DNA of 29,277 bases from Conoideocrella luteorostrata (GCA_032433595.1 JASWJB010000436.1:1-29277), one strand, 5' to 3'; counted from the stretch's first letter, positions 18,348 to 29,277 are shown. Notes: generated from the sequence alone by a model not told the origin. Numbers and translations are program-made.

Positions 18348-21300
18348 ATGGCGCCTGAACGCCAAGAAGGAATAGCTCCAGAGCTACATATTGAAGAGCA
18401 AGCTACCACTCATATCCCAAGTCGATCTCATGAACATCGAAGAAGCTCTGTCGAGGTCCCCCTTCATCCCGGCACTGACTCTGAACCCGATGATCTCGAA
18501 CCAATAGCTCGACGCCAAACTTCAACAATGATAGAGGATCAAGACAGATCTGAGCTAGTTCGAATTGCTACGGCTCTTTCGCGCCGTCGATCAAGCGTAG
18601 CAGCCCAGCCTATTCCCAGCAACACCTTGGACACCATTGACGAGAACGATCCGGCCCTCAATCCTGAGAACAGAGACTTCGACCTTGAAAAATGGCTGCG
18701 CCGATTCATGGAACAAATCAGCGAAGAGGGGATAAAGGAGAAGTGTATGGGTGTCTCCTATCGAAATCTCGACGTTTTTGGTTCCGGTAGCGCCTTGCAA
18801 CTTCAAGATACCGTTGCATCTATGGTCTCAGCCCCTTTGAAGCTTGGGCAGTTTTTCAGCTTCAACAAAAACGACCGAAAACAGATCCTTCACAGCTTTG
18901 ATGGCTTCCTGAACGCCGGCGAGCTTTTAGTTGTGCTGGGTCGTCCGGGATCTGGATGCAGCACACTTCTTAAGACCATCTGCGGAGAATTGGAAGGCCT
19001 TCAGCTTGGGGACCAAACCAACATTCACTATACAGGTATTCCGCAAAGGCAAATGATCAAGGAGTTCAAGGGAGAAACGGTCTACAACCAAGAGGTAATA
19101 CAGAAGAGCTTCACAATAATGCTTGAGTAGCTGCATGGATGTTCTAACTTGTGAGGCCAGGTCGACAAGCATTTTCCCCATCTTACTGTCGGCCAGACTC
19201 TCGAGTTTGCCGCCTCAGTCCGTACGCCTCAGCATCGAATCCAGGGCATGTCCCGGGTAGAGTACTGCGAATACATTGCCAAGGTCGTCATGGCAGTCTT
19301 CGGCCTCAGCCACACCTATAATACGAAGGTTGGAAATGACTTTGTTCGCGGTGTCTCTGGCGGTGAGCGGAAGCGAGTTAGTATCGCTGAAATGGTTGTG
19401 GCTGGATCGCCACTTACTGCCTGGGATAACAGGTTTGTGGAATAATACCCCTAGGTTCGAACAGAACGAACATCTTTACTGACATATGATGTAAGCACTC
19501 GTGGCCTCGACTCAGCCACTGCCCTCAGATTTGTCCAGGCATTGCGTCTAGCATCTGACTTGGGCCACCAAGCCAACGCCGTGGCTATTTACCAAGCGAG
19601 TCAGTCCATCTATGACCTGTTCGACAAAGCTACCGTCTTGTATGAAGGCCGCCAGATTTATTTCGGCCGGGCTGATCAGGCCAAACGCTATTTCGAGAAG
19701 CAAGGATGGTTCTGCACCGCTCGTCAGACCACTGGCGATTTCCTCACGTCTGTCACAAACCCCCAGGAGCGAGTTGCCCGGGAAGGATTTGAAAACAAGG
19801 TCCCACGTACTCCGGAAGACTTTGAGCGATTATGGCGCCAGTCACCAGAGTATCAGTCCTTGCTTAACGAAATGGACGCGCACGACAAGGAGTTCTCGGG
19901 CGAGCGGCAAGGCGAAAGCCTTGCACAGTTCAGAGAGCAAAAGAACTTCCGACAGTCAAATCACGTCCGGCCCAAGTCTCCGTACTTGGTCAGCGTTTGG
20001 ATGCAAATCAAACTGTGCACAAAACGCGCTTATCAGAGAATTTGGAACGATATTTCAGCTACCGCCACTCAGACTGTATCCAACATCGTCATGGCTCTCA
20101 TCATTGGTTCAATCTTCTTCGGTTCCCCCGACGCTACTATCAGTTTCTACGCGCGAGGCTCTGTTCTCTTCATGGCTGTTCTTATGAATGCTCTGACTTC
20201 CATCTCCGAAATTACTGGCCTATACGATCAACGGCCGATTGTCGAAAAGCATGCGTCGTACGCGTTTTATCATCCGGCTGCAGAAGCGGCGGCAGGTATA
20301 GTTGCTGATATTCCAGTCAAGTTTGTCACTGCGGTTGCGTTCAATCTCGTGCTGTACTTCCTGGCCGAGCTGCGACGTGAACCCGGTCCATTCTTCCTGT
20401 ACTTCCTTATTACCTACGTTTCAACATTTGTCATGTCTGCCGTGTTCCGAACCATGGCAGCGGCTACCAAAACGGTCTCGCAAGCAATGACGCTGGCCGG
20501 CGTTTTGGTCCTCGCTTTGGTTATCTACACCGGGTTTGCTATTACAGTTCCCGAAATGCACCCATGGTTCAGCTGGATACGATGGATCAACCCTGTATTC
20601 TACGCCTTTGAGATTTTGGTTGCCAACGAGTTCCACGGCCGGGACTTCACCTGCTCTAGCATCGTGCCGCCGTACACGCCCAACATTGGTGACTCTTGGG
20701 TGTGTTCAGTAGTTGGCGCAGTAGCTGGCCAGTACACCGTCAATGGCGACGCCTTTATTGCCGCAAACTACCAGTATTACTATTCGCACGTTTGGAGAAA
20801 TTTTGGTATTCTGCTGGGTTTCTTGATCTTCTTTATGGCTACTTACTTTGTCACCGTCGAGCTGAATTCAGCAACTTCGAGCACCGCCGAGGCTCTTGTC
20901 TTTCGCAGAGGTCATGTCCCTGCTTACCTTTTGAAGGGAAAAACTCACGCTGTGCAGAACGATGAGGCTCCAACAACTCCCGATGAAAAGGCCACCAATG
21001 GAGAAAATGGTTCCGACGTCAAGGCGCTTGCACCGCATAAAGATATTTTCACTTGGCGTGATGTGGTATATGACATTGAGATCAAGGGCGAGCCTCGTCG
21101 GTTGTTGGATCATGTATCTGGTTGGGTCAGACCTGGTACGCTGACTGCTCTTATGGGCGTCAGTGGTGCTGGCAAGACTACTCTCCTGGATGCTCTAGCC
21201 CAAAGAACTACCATGGGAGTCATCACCGGAGACATGCTCGTAAATGGGAAACCACTTGACGCTAGTTTCCAGCGCAATACGGGTTACGTGCAGCAACAGG

Positions 21301-23156
21301 ACTTGCATCTTGAAACTGCGACTGTCCGTGAGAGTCTTCAATTTAGCGCCATGCTTCGCCAACCAAAGTCTGTCAGTAAAAAGGAGAAGTACGACTTCGT
21401 CGAGGAGGTCATCAAGATGCTCAAGATGGAAGACTTTGCTGAGGCTGTGGTCGGTGTCCCAGGCCAGGGATTGAATGTTGAACAGCGAAAACTTCTCACC
21501 ATTGGTGTGGAGCTGGCAGCCAAGCCGAAACTCCTACTTTTCCTTGATGAACCTACTTCTGGACTTGACTCTCAGAGCTCCTGGGCCATCTGCGCTTTCC
21601 TTCGCAAGCTTGCCGATTCTGGCCAGGCCATTTTGTGCACTATTCATCAGCCCAGCGCTGTACTGTTTCAAGCCTTTGATCGTCTTCTGTTCCTCGCCAA
21701 GGGAGGCAAGACGGTCTACTTTGGTAACATTGGTGAAAACTCACGTACTTTGCTTGACTATTTTGAGTCCAACGGTGGACGTACCTGCGGTGACCAGGAA
21801 AACCCCGCCGAGTACATGCTCGAAGTGGTGAACAAAGGCCAAAACGACAAGGGTGAAGACTGGCACAATGTTTGGCACAGTAGCCCCGAGCGAGTTGCTG
21901 TCATGGAAGAAATGGAAGGCATTCACAATGAGAAGGCACATGAAGCTCCAACGGGCGGGGAATCAGTTCAGAAGCACAGCAGCTACGCCATGCCATTCCT
22001 CACGCAGCTTACAGTCGTCACGCATCGCATTTTCCAGCAGTACTGGAGAATGCCTAGTTACATCTTTGCCAAGCTCGCTCTGGGTATATTTGCCGGTTTG
22101 TTTATTGGCTTTACGTTCTTCGACGCCAAGTCTAGCCTGGCTGGCACACAGACCGTCATTTTCAATACCTTTATGCTTACAACCATTTTTTCATCCATTG
22201 TGCAACAGGTAAGTTTGACTCTTGCACCCTTAGATCCTTAGACCTCTGGACGGGACGAATATACCCTATTACCCGCGTCACTGTACTGTATATTGACAGC
22301 CCACTCTAGATTCAACCACTTTTCATCACACAACGCTCCTTATATGAAGTACGGGAGCGTCCTAGCAAGGCATATTCCTGGGTTGCCTTCATCATTGCCA
22401 ACATCGTGGTTGAGATCCCATATCAAATTTTCACTGGTGTTCTTATTTGGGCGTGCTCTTATTACCCAGTAATTGGTATCCAGAGCTCTGATCGCCAGGG
22501 ATTGGTACTGGCCTTTGTCATTCAGCTATTCATCTACGCCAGCTCATTTGCGCACATGACCATCGTGGCGATGCCCGATGCACACACAGCAGGTGCCATT
22601 GTAAACGTTCTTCTCATTCTGAGCATCATTTTCAGCGGTGTCTTGCAAACTGCTGCTGCTCTTCCCGGTTTCTGGTATGTTCCCATCGTCGTGGTTGTTT
22701 CCATTCTCGTGATCATTCCTAGCTAACGAAATGTTCAGGGTCTTTATGTATCGCGTCAGTCCATTCACATACTGGATCGGCGGTGTCGTTGGAACCGAGC
22801 TTCATGGCCGAGAAATTGTATGCTCGGAAAAGGAGACCAACATTTTCAACCCTCCGCAGGGCATGACATGTGGACAATATCTTAAGCCTTTGCTGGAAAA
22901 GGCACCCGGGACTCTGCAGAATCCAGAAGCTACCTCTCAATGCAGATACTGCACTGCTAGCGTTGCCGACCAAGTCATTGCCGGCTCAGAAATCTTCTGG
23001 ACCGACAGGTTCCGCAATTTTGGCATCATGTGGGCGTACATCGCCTTTAACATTTTCATGGCGATTCTCTTGTACTACTTGTTCCGAGTGAAGCAGTGGA
23101 ACAAGGGATCTTCAAAGTCAAAGGCCAAGAAGAACAAGAGTAAGGAGAGCTCGTAG
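18348..23156 (+). CDS. PDR-type ABC multidrug transporter (ABCG full transporter)
   Basis: A plasma-membrane ATP-driven exporter of hydrophobic compounds, related to yeast Pdr5 and Candida Cdr1. Exons run 18348-19094, 19161-19432, 19496-22208, 22310-22674 and 22739-23156; introns are 66, 63, 101 and 64 bp; product 1504 aa, full length. Order is NBD1-TMD1-NBD2-TMD2. NBD1 has the degenerate Walker [10 protein letters not shown] (198-206), signature VSGGERKR (314-321) and WDNSTRGLDS, all typical of fungal PDR proteins. NBD2 has canonical GVSGAGKTT (from 894), Q-loop GYVQQQD, degenerate signature LNVEQRK (999) and [14 protein letters not shown] (about 1019). TMD1 contains [10 protein letters not shown], and TMD2 contains [15 protein letters not shown]. 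The last exon has a Cys-bearing extracellular loop, a final helix and a basic tail ending KNKSKESS. Intron 2 uses a GTTTGT donor. The promoter carries three palindromes. The drug or metabolite substrate is not predictable. Confidence 0.97.
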
Positions 23157-23689
23157 CACGAAGGTCACCTTTGCGGAAAAGTGCTTATTTTATTTGTTGG
23201 GTAAATCGGAGAAGTTGAGTGACTACATCTTGTAATACGCTTGTATCATGGCTACATATCTGCCAGGATTTGACACTTGAACAAACTTTTTTTTTTTTTT
23301 TTTTGAATTGTCACATAGTCTTCAGAATAATGAATTGTTATCATTGATAGGAAATAATTTCGGTCATGCAGTCAAATTTTCTACTTCTGATACAGATGTA
23401 AAATCGTCATAATCGCCAGGTGTTCTATTACACAAGAAATGAACTCATGGGCTGAACGTGCATAGCTGTTCTGCTGAAAACATGCCGAGCCCAGCTAGCA
23501 GGCTGGCCAGCATTTTGGCGTTATGGCCGGCGTGACTCACTACGCCTCGAGCTACGGATTAGTTTGATTTACACCATCTACCCAAGCTAAATACCTCTGC
23601 TTGAAATCCGCTTCCATACACGTCGATGTACCGGACGTGACCGAGAAAAATCAGCGGAACGACTCAATGGAAAGAGCTGTACACAAGCC
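23157..23689. other. 533-bp spacer between the ABC transporter and GNAT genes
   Basis: AT-rich 3' flank with an 18-base T-run at 23287-23304, then a presumed short promoter for the GNAT gene. No coding feature was seen. Confidence 0.75.
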
Positions 23690-24280
23690 ATGCCTCAACC
23701 TACACTCGCAACGTCCCGCCTCACCCTAACCCCCCTCACAGCTGCTACAGCCCACCTAAATCTTATTATCCGCCTCGACACCAACCCCCGCGTGATGAAA
23801 TACATTGAGAAACACGTTCTAACCACTCAGAAAGCCACGGACGACCACTCGGTCCGCCTCAAGGCCTCTCTCATAACCGACGGTCTGGGATACTGGGTGG
23901 GCTACTACGAAAACCAACCCATAGGATGGTGGTCCCTGGCACCCTGCACCAAAGACAACGGGGAGGTGGACCCTTCAAAGGCAGAGCTCGGATATCGTCT
24001 CCTTCCGCAGTATTGGCGTCAGGGTTTGGCGAAAGAGGGAGCGGGGAGGCTGGTGAGGTATGGCTTTGAGGAGATGGGCCTGAAAGAGGTTTTTGGGCAG
24101 ACCATGAATGTGAATGAGGGGTCGAGGAAGACGATGGAAGCTTGTGGTATGGGGTTTGTGAGGCGGTTTTGGGAGCAGTTTGAAGATGCCATTGAAGGGA
24201 CGGAGGAGGGGGAGGTTGAGTATGCGATTGAGAAGGGGGAATGGGAGGTGCTGGGGGAGGAGAAGAAGGGATTGGTGTAA
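23690..24280 (+). CDS. GNAT-family N-acetyltransferase (RimJ/RimL-like)
   Basis: Single exon, 196 aa, a normal size for the family; transfers acetyl from acetyl-CoA to an amine. The fold shows TSRLTLTPLT at the N-terminus, a central strand with GYWVGYYENQPIGWWSL (about 67-83), then motif A ELGYRLLPQYWRQGLAKEG (99-117) with the acetyl-CoA loop RQGLAKEG, and the conserved VNEGSRKTMEACGM near 141-154. This is the Acetyltransf_3 pattern. The C-terminus is Glu/Gly-rich. The substrate is unknown; small molecules, antibiotics and protein N-termini are all possible. An out-of-frame ATG at 23667 opens an overlapping 20-codon frame ending at 23729. Base composition shifts within the gene, with a C-rich first half and a G-rich second half. 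It lies downstream of, and codirectional with, the ABC transporter, but separately promoted. Confidence 0.92.
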   Translation: MPQPTLATSRLTLTPLTAATAHLNLIIRLDTNPRVMKYIEKHVLTTQKATDDHSVRLKASLITDGLGYWVGYYENQPIGWWSLAPCTKDNGEVDPSKAELGYRLLPQYWRQGLAKEGAGRLVRYGFEEMGLKEVFGQTMNVNEGSRKTMEACGMGFVRRFWEQFEDAIEGTEEGEVEYAIEKGEWEVLGEEKKGLV

Positions 24281-25951
24281 CTAGTTCGTGTACAACATGG
24301 CGCTGGATAGATGGAGTGCGTCAAATGAAGAAGCACGTAACGGCCCTCTGACGGCAAGTTGAAGCTGATTGACCTGTGCACAGAGACGACGTTCCAATTT
24401 GCATACGTACGCTACCGTAATGAATAATACAGGTCAGAACCCGTACGGATTGAAGCCCAGCCCGACACCCCGTGGACCGTTATGCCATTTCATTACCCGA
24501 GGTGGGTCGTTGCGGTGAACAATCGGCGATTTTACCGACCCAGCGCCGGCGTTTGCGCTGGAGAGGCGCTGTTTTGTATGTGCGTTTGCGCTGTGGTTAC
24601 AGGGGCGCAGAGAGGTGGCTATAGGGGCGCGCCACCCGTAGCGTAGCCGTACCTGTTCACCCCAGCCATTCGCCATTCTAGCTCCCGGCCAGGCACACGC
24701 ACGGTCGCGCAACCGGGTGATCGATGGAATAGCCGTCTCGGTTCGAGAAGTTCTATTTTGCCTGCAGGCTGCGCTAACGAAGGTGGCTTGCTGGGGCAGT
24801 TGACCTATGGGATGGACAAGCGACCGGACGGTTCTGGTCCTGTCGAGTCTGGTTTCAAAACTGGCACTGGGCATGTCAGGTCAGGTCCGCCGCATGAAGA
24901 AACGTGGATACCTTCAAACTCTGTATTGCACATTACGGAGCAGAGTCTGCAGATACGACCTGTCTGCAGGGGATTCGGATCCAGGAGGTGAGGACGAAGA
25001 CAAGATGGATGGTTGATTCCTCATTGCGGCATGACCTCATCCACCTGCTGCCATGTTTCACTGGTCTCACTGGTCTCAGTCATGGCGAATGCAAGCTACG
25101 AAAAAAGTCTTTCGGATCTGGCATCATGATCGCATCTTGATCGTACATTTGTTAACTACTCGCTAATAAATCGACAGATGCAGAAATGATCAACATTCTG
25201 GTCCTCCTATTCGGGCCATTCTTCATCAATCTCATCTACCCTGGTCCACCGACGCAAGCTTTGCAGTATGGACGAATACTAGTACGCCATGCACCGTGAC
25301 TACAATATTGTACAGCGCGGCTATAACACCTAGCTTTGCCAATATCCACCATTCTATTCAACGTTAGCACTTGGACGCCACATCTGTCTGCACGAGTAAT
25401 GCTGAGTCCCGCGACGGATGCAAGTGGATTGGCTCACAACCACTTCCGCATCCTAATGCGGCCAGGCAACTGTTTCCGCTGTCATCAATACTAATAGTTC
25501 TGTCGAGATGAGAAAGGGGAGTGCTGCGGAATGACCCAAATCTCATGCACACCACCCAAAAACCTTGCCAAGCATGAAACCAGGCCTCCGTGGGTAAAAG
25601 CCGGCGGACCTTGAGGACGGCGAGGCCACCCACACCCACCAAGGAAGCTGGCTGAAGGACGTTTCCTTTCCTGGAAACCCTTGACTTAGAAAACTTTTGA
25701 GACGACTGATCCAGGTTACTCTCTGTGATATACTATTCGAGGCGTGGAGGATGGCTTGCCGAACGGGAGTGTGAGTGGGTTGGACGCCACAAACTAAGGT
25801 GTGTGCCGGAAGGCGGAAAATGGTAGATCATATCAATGGCAGCTGTTTCAAAAGTCACTTTTCTTTTCGTGTCTTTCTCTACAGCGCCTGTTTGTGGATT
25901 TCCTTTCGTTGCATCTAGAGGATTGTCACAGGCCTCATATAAATTGGATTC
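24281..25951. other. 1.7-kb spacer before the rhodopsin-domain gene
   Basis: No supported gene. A 146-codon minus-strand frame at 24434-24874 starts at ATG but is Arg/Pro/Ala-rich with no recognisable domain. A 9-bp direct duplication (CACTGGTCT twice) lies at about 25060-25077. The last 100 bp before the start at 25952 are pyrimidine-rich, as in fungal core promoters. Confidence 0.65.
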
Positions 25952-27430
25952 ATGGATATGACGACCGATGTCGACCAGGCGATTGCCGCGGGGCGCGTAT
26001 CAGAGCCGCTGAGCAGGGAATTTCTGTTGGAGAGCAAAGACCGACCTGCTATTGCTGGAATATTATTCGTCACCATTTTGACGTCGGTGATTGTATTTGG
26101 GAGAGTCTTGTCAAGGACGTTTATTGTGAGAAGATTTGGGTATGACGATGCGTTGGCCGTTGTTTCGCTGGTATGTATATGCTTCGATGGTATTTTTTCC
26201 TGGTTTCTCCCAACATATGAAGATTGGGGCACTCTGCAGTCTGCTGTATAATAGAGACACACATGCTCACCATCCATCCATCTCAGGCATGTTTGATCGC
26301 GTTTGTCGGTCTATGCATCGAGCTCATCACTCTCGGATCGGGTCGTCACTTTGCCTACATCCAATATGTCCTCCCCGTCGACATTGTCATGCGGACCCAG
26401 ATTCTCGATTTTGTCGCCCACATTGTCTACACAACGGCGCTTCTGCTTTGCCGCGTCTCGGGTCTGGCATTCTACTACCGCATCTGCGGCCTTCACAGAG
26501 GCTTCCTGGTTACGATCCGTGCCGTAGGCGGCGTCATCATTGCTGGCTTCTTGCCGCAACTTTTCTTACTGATCTTCCACTGTCACCCCGTGACGGGGCT
26601 ATGGCCGTATGGCTGGGAGCCGGGCCATGAGAACTATACATGCTTGCAATGGGGGATCGTGTACAGCGTGAATTCGTCCGTGTCGTTGGTGTGTGACTTG
26701 CTGCTATTTGGTATTCCGGTGGCCATGCTGTGGATTTTGGAGATGCCGAGGAAGAGAAAGGTGCAGCTGGGATGTATCCTTCTGCCTGGTCTGGGGTGAG
26801 CTACATATGCGCCTGTGATGATGTTTTTCTACTGGCGAATGGCGAATGATGACAGCTAACTTGGAGGTTTGCACTAGTGTCGTTGGTATCTCGGTGGCTC
26901 GTCTGGTTCTCGTTATCCAGGGGCAGTGGGAAACCGACATGGTATGTTGCGAGTATTTCAAAATGGTGTATTGCCTAAAAAAAAAAAAACCACTCCAAAA
27001 AAACTGACCTTGTTTCTCCCCACAGTCCTGGTCTTATAATCCCATGCTTGCAGTCGAAACCTCAGAAATCGGCGCCACTCTCATCGCGCTCTCCATCCCG
27101 GGCGTCAAGCCCATCTTCGACAAATACATCCTCAACAAGAACCCGCACACCGAGTCCGGCAACTCAAAATACAACAGAAGCACGAGCAGACGCTCCAAGG
27201 GCACTGCCCTCAGCACGCTGCGACTACGTTCACGGCACAGCATGCTGACGAGCCAGGAAAACGCGGCAGTGTACGGGCACGAAGCCAGTGCCAGCTCGCA
27301 GCGCGAGGAGAACAACCGGGAGAGTGGAGGGGAGGACGGGATTTTCGTCAGAGTCGATTTTGACCTGAAGGAGGAGGCGCAGCTGGAGATGGGAGAGCGG
27401 AAGCCAGGTTCGAAATATGCACCGTACTGA
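25952..27430 (+). CDS. Fungal rhodopsin-domain integral membrane protein (SAT4/PTH11-like, seven helices)
   Basis: Exons run 25952-26170, 26287-26795, 26878-26941 and 27026-27430; introns are 116, 82 and 84 bp; product 398 aa. Seven hydrophobic helices are visible: AGILFVTILTSVIVFGRVL, then ALAVVSLACLIAFVGL, the QILDFVAHIVYTTALLL helix, GVIIAGFLPQLFLLIF, SVSLVCDLLLFGIPVAML, GCILLPGLGVVGISVARL and TSEIGATLIALSIPGV. The FHCHPVTGLW motif after helix 4 and the FGYDDALA loop are hallmarks of the fungal rhodopsin family. The C-tail of about 110 aa is hydrophilic, Ser/Arg-rich then Glu-rich. It has no CFEM domain, so it is not a full Pth11 type. Some relatives act as surface receptors, most are uncharacterised. 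An alternative start lies two codons later (ATG at 25958). Intron 3 carries an A13 run and a CTGAC branch site. Confidence 0.92.
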
Positions 27431-27600
27431 GTTTCGGGGCGGATGGCGATGATCATGATCGGGAGTGGGATAGACCGGCATTACCATAGATGGATTTTAC
27501 GACACATAGCGTGGGACATGTATAGACGCGACAATTTTGTTGCTTTTTCGATTCTTACTGAAAGCTGAGTAACTATGGAAAAGTGCTTGGCTATTTTGTC

Positions 27601-27630
27601 AGTTGCAGTTGCAGTTGCAGTTGCGGTTGC
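27601..27630. repeat. (AGTTGC)5 hexamer microsatellite
   Basis: Four exact AGTTGC units and a fifth with A to G, followed by a degenerate copy. It lies 170 bp after the rhodopsin-domain stop codon. Confidence 0.88.
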
Positions 27631-28079
27631 AGTTCGTTGCAGCGGTTCATATTGATGTTGTTGCGAGGCTGTTTGCTTGTGTGACGGGGCCATGAGACAG
27701 AAAACAACGGAGACGAAACGACGGAAATGAGCCTCCCTGTCAATACGGATGCGACGAAGCAATGCATTGCGACATCCATACTCCGCGCAATACTGTGTAC
27801 TCTGTATATTGGCGGACTCTGATGTCGGTTTCCATGTTGCCTGCCCGCATTTGTCTGGCGGCAAGTCCGAAGCTCAGCCGGCCTTGCTCGAGTCAAGGCG
27901 GCGTGCGGTTCGGCCGCATTGGGGACTTAATGAGTAGAGAGTCCTTCTGTGGACACCCTGTGTAACTTAGCTTACGTACTATTAATGCTCCGTAATTGCA
28001 GTTCACCTGAATTATCCTCTCAGCACGCTAGTTAGTGATCAGCTTGTCACCGCTTCGCCTGGCCGTTAGTTGTCCCGTT

Positions 28080-28113
28080 TACGGAGTAACGACGGAGTAC
28101 GGAGTACGGAGCA
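28080..28113. repeat. Cluster of TACGGAGTA motifs with 7-bp period
   Basis: TACGGAGTA at 28080-28088, GACGGAGTA at 28091-28099, TACGGAGTA at 28098-28106 and TACGGAGCA at 28105-28113. The last three overlap to form a (TACGGAG)n heptamer tandem. This is the densest group of the dispersed motif in the window. Confidence 0.9.
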
Positions 28114-28972
28114 CGCCAATATCCTCCATCACTATTGTTCGTCCCTGCGTCCGAAGCGCGAACTGGCCCCAAGGATAATCTCCCGCGAATTTTCGTGCAG
28201 CAGAACGGAACGGGGGCTGTGGGATCCGCGGGAAATGCCCATATGGACAGGAAAAGGGAAAGAGAACCCTGGGGGCTCCAGGACCCTTGCGTTTTCTCTT
28301 CACGGCGTACATGTAACTAACCACAGTACGGGCATCAGGGCGCTGATAGTTATCTTTCCGTACATCCATTTCCGGCCTCGCCGTTGCCAGCCGCAAGCAT
28401 TTCAACATTTTTTTTTCCTTGCTTGGCACAGTCACGGACGGACCCATCATACAATCAACCGGCTGAACCAGCACTTACGCTAGCTAGACCTCATTTTTCC
28501 GCCCGGGCTCCCGATCAGCCTGGAGCTCACTGTGATACTGGTAACCTGAATTCGACGCCCATGTCCCCTACGGAGCATAATTTCTGGAGTCAGTCCGCCC
28601 CAGCGTGGACCCAAGCTGCACTCGCCTCCAGTTGCCATGTGGCTGGCCTTGGCCCGGGACTTACTGCAATGCCATGACTTATCGCTCGAACCAAACTCTT
28701 GTAATTATCGCCAGGGTCTTGCTAGAACTGGAGAAAGAAGGGCTCCATTCAGTAAGTAGCCCGGTTTCTGTCGTCGGCAAGCAATCCGTCGTGGCCGTCT
28801 CAAAAAGCCATAATAACCTCTTGTTGGTTCCCGTATCCCGCTGTCAAGTTTCATATCCAAGCCACTTTTATTTCCGTCTTTTCAATTGCCATAGTAAAGT
28901 TGGCTGTGGTGCACAGCTGAGGATATAACCCACCATTCTTAGTCGGCGCTGGTAGCTGCAACGCAAACCGAC

Positions 28973-29277
28973 ATGCGATTATATCAGTACTCGGCCATTG
29001 CCACGGCTGTGGTTGCTGGGCTTGCTGCCGCCGGTACAGATGGCTTGTTCGAATCCACACCCACACCCAACTTGATTCCGTCCCAGGAAAATGCTGGATC
29101 GGACAAGCTGTTCCCTATGGCGGACTGCAATGGGTTCAGACTGGAGGAGGCGACGATTGACCAAATGCAGAAGGCTATGGAAAATGGCAATTTGACCAGT
29201 GTTCAGTTGGTAACCTGTTATATGACGAGAGAGTTCCAAACACAACAGTATATCAAGTGAGTCCTTTTCGTTGGCGC
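28973..29277 (+). CDS. Secreted amidase-family protein, first exon only (partial, runs off the window)
   Basis: Exon 1 is 28973-29256 (94 codons plus 2 nt), followed by a GTGAGT donor at 29257; the rest lies beyond the window. Residues 1-21 form a signal peptide ending around AAAG. After a linker come LEEATIDQMQKAMENGNLTS and VQLVTCYMTREFQTQQYI, the conserved N-terminal helices of fungal amidase-signature proteins. The catalytic Ser-cisSer-Lys triad and the GGSSGG signature would be in later exons and cannot be checked. The signal peptide points to secretion. The reaction would be amide hydrolysis, substrate unknown. The truncation is from the window edge, not a visible defect. Confidence 0.87.

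Larger units (their letters stand above)
27431..28972. other. 1.5-kb spacer and amidase promoter
   Basis: No supported gene. It contains a hexamer repeat at 27601-27630, a TACGGAGTA cluster at 28080-28113 and scattered CTCCGTA words. Long frames on both strands at 28070-28483 overlap each other and show no family signal. The presumed amidase promoter occupies the last few hundred bases. Confidence 0.7.

Noticed and set aside
18348..23156. Apparent degenerate ATP-site motifs in the ABC transporter as a sign of decay
   Set aside because: GRPGSGCST in NBD1 and LNVEQRK in NBD2 are the normal asymmetric motifs of fungal PDR proteins, and the frame is intact across all five exons.
23287..23304. 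T18 run as a Pol III terminator or retroposon end
   Set aside because: No A/B box, tRNA-like fold or SINE body was seen nearby. Homopolymer runs are common in fungal 3' flanks.
9195..24280. Secondary-metabolite biosynthetic cluster
   Set aside because: Transporters, a regulator and a GNAT enzyme are present, but no polyketide synthase, NRPS, terpene synthase or tailoring oxidase is seen in the window.
24434..24874. 146-codon minus-strand frame with an ATG start
   Set aside because: Arg/Pro/Ala-rich without family signal. A short orphan gene cannot be excluded, but I cannot support one.
25801..26145. 114-codon plus-strand frame overlapping the rhodopsin-domain start
   Set aside because: It is in another frame from the clear membrane protein beginning at 25952 and has no domain.
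28070..28483. Opposing frames of 131-137 codons
   Set aside because: They overlap on both strands, begin within the TACGGAGTA cluster and have no conserved features.
1..29277. tRNA genes, CRISPR arrays, intact transposons or long terminal repeats
   Set aside because: I looked for T-loop words with a cloverleaf, regularly spaced repeats, and transposase or reverse-transcriptase frames on both strands and found none.

Overview
The window looks like a nuclear chromosome segment of a filamentous ascomycete (Pezizomycotina, probably a Sordariomycete; Hypocreales is my guess, not proven). The evidence is short introns of 52-130 bp with GT...AG ends and CTRAY branch sites, and fungal protein families: a PDR-type ABC transporter, Zn2Cys6 regulators, a fungal rhodopsin-type membrane protein, and a cysteine-rich single-pass protein with a Pro/Gln tail. 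Gene density is low, with 9 genes in 29.3 kb counting two partial ones. Intergenic spacers run from about 0.5 to 3.1 kb and carry a dispersed TACGGAGTA motif. I found no tRNA, rRNA, CRISPR array or intact transposon.

Layout. 1-75: possible 3' tail of a gene with a poly-Pro end. 76-2451: long spacer with microsatellites, several TACGGAGTA motifs and a strong 63-bp hairpin. 2452-3792 (+): secreted/membrane cysteine-rich protein. 4489-7223 (-): 845-aa Yat1/Yat2-class carnitine acetyltransferase in three exons, convergent to the previous gene. 9195-11160 (-): 509-aa sugar-porter MFS transporter in seven exons. 12097-15203 (+): 831-aa transcription factor in nine exons with two tandem Zn2Cys6 clusters, divergent from the transporter across a 936-bp shared promoter. 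15204-18347: 3.1-kb spacer with palindromes, a hairpin plus A-run and a GC-rich patch. 18348-23156 (+): complete 1504-aa PDR/ABCG transporter in five exons. 23690-24280 (+): GNAT acetyltransferase. 25952-27430 (+): 398-aa seven-helix fungal rhodopsin-domain protein in four exons. 28973-end (+): first exon of a secreted amidase-family protein.

How the genes may work together. The clearest functional unit is the divergent sugar transporter and double-zinc-cluster regulator: a pathway-specific activator next to its transporter is a common fungal arrangement, and a perfect CGG-N6-CCG palindrome lies 105 bp upstream of the transporter start. Two identical CCGGAAAGTCCGG palindromes lie upstream of the ABC transporter, so another zinc-cluster factor, or conceivably the same one, may control it. 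The carnitine acetyltransferase belongs to acetyl-unit shuttling during growth on acetate, ethanol or fatty acids and shows no evident link to its neighbours. No secondary-metabolite backbone gene is visible, so I do not call a biosynthetic cluster.

All exon structures were built by eye from splice consensus, reading phase and protein-family continuity. They give intact frames in every case but have no transcript support here.
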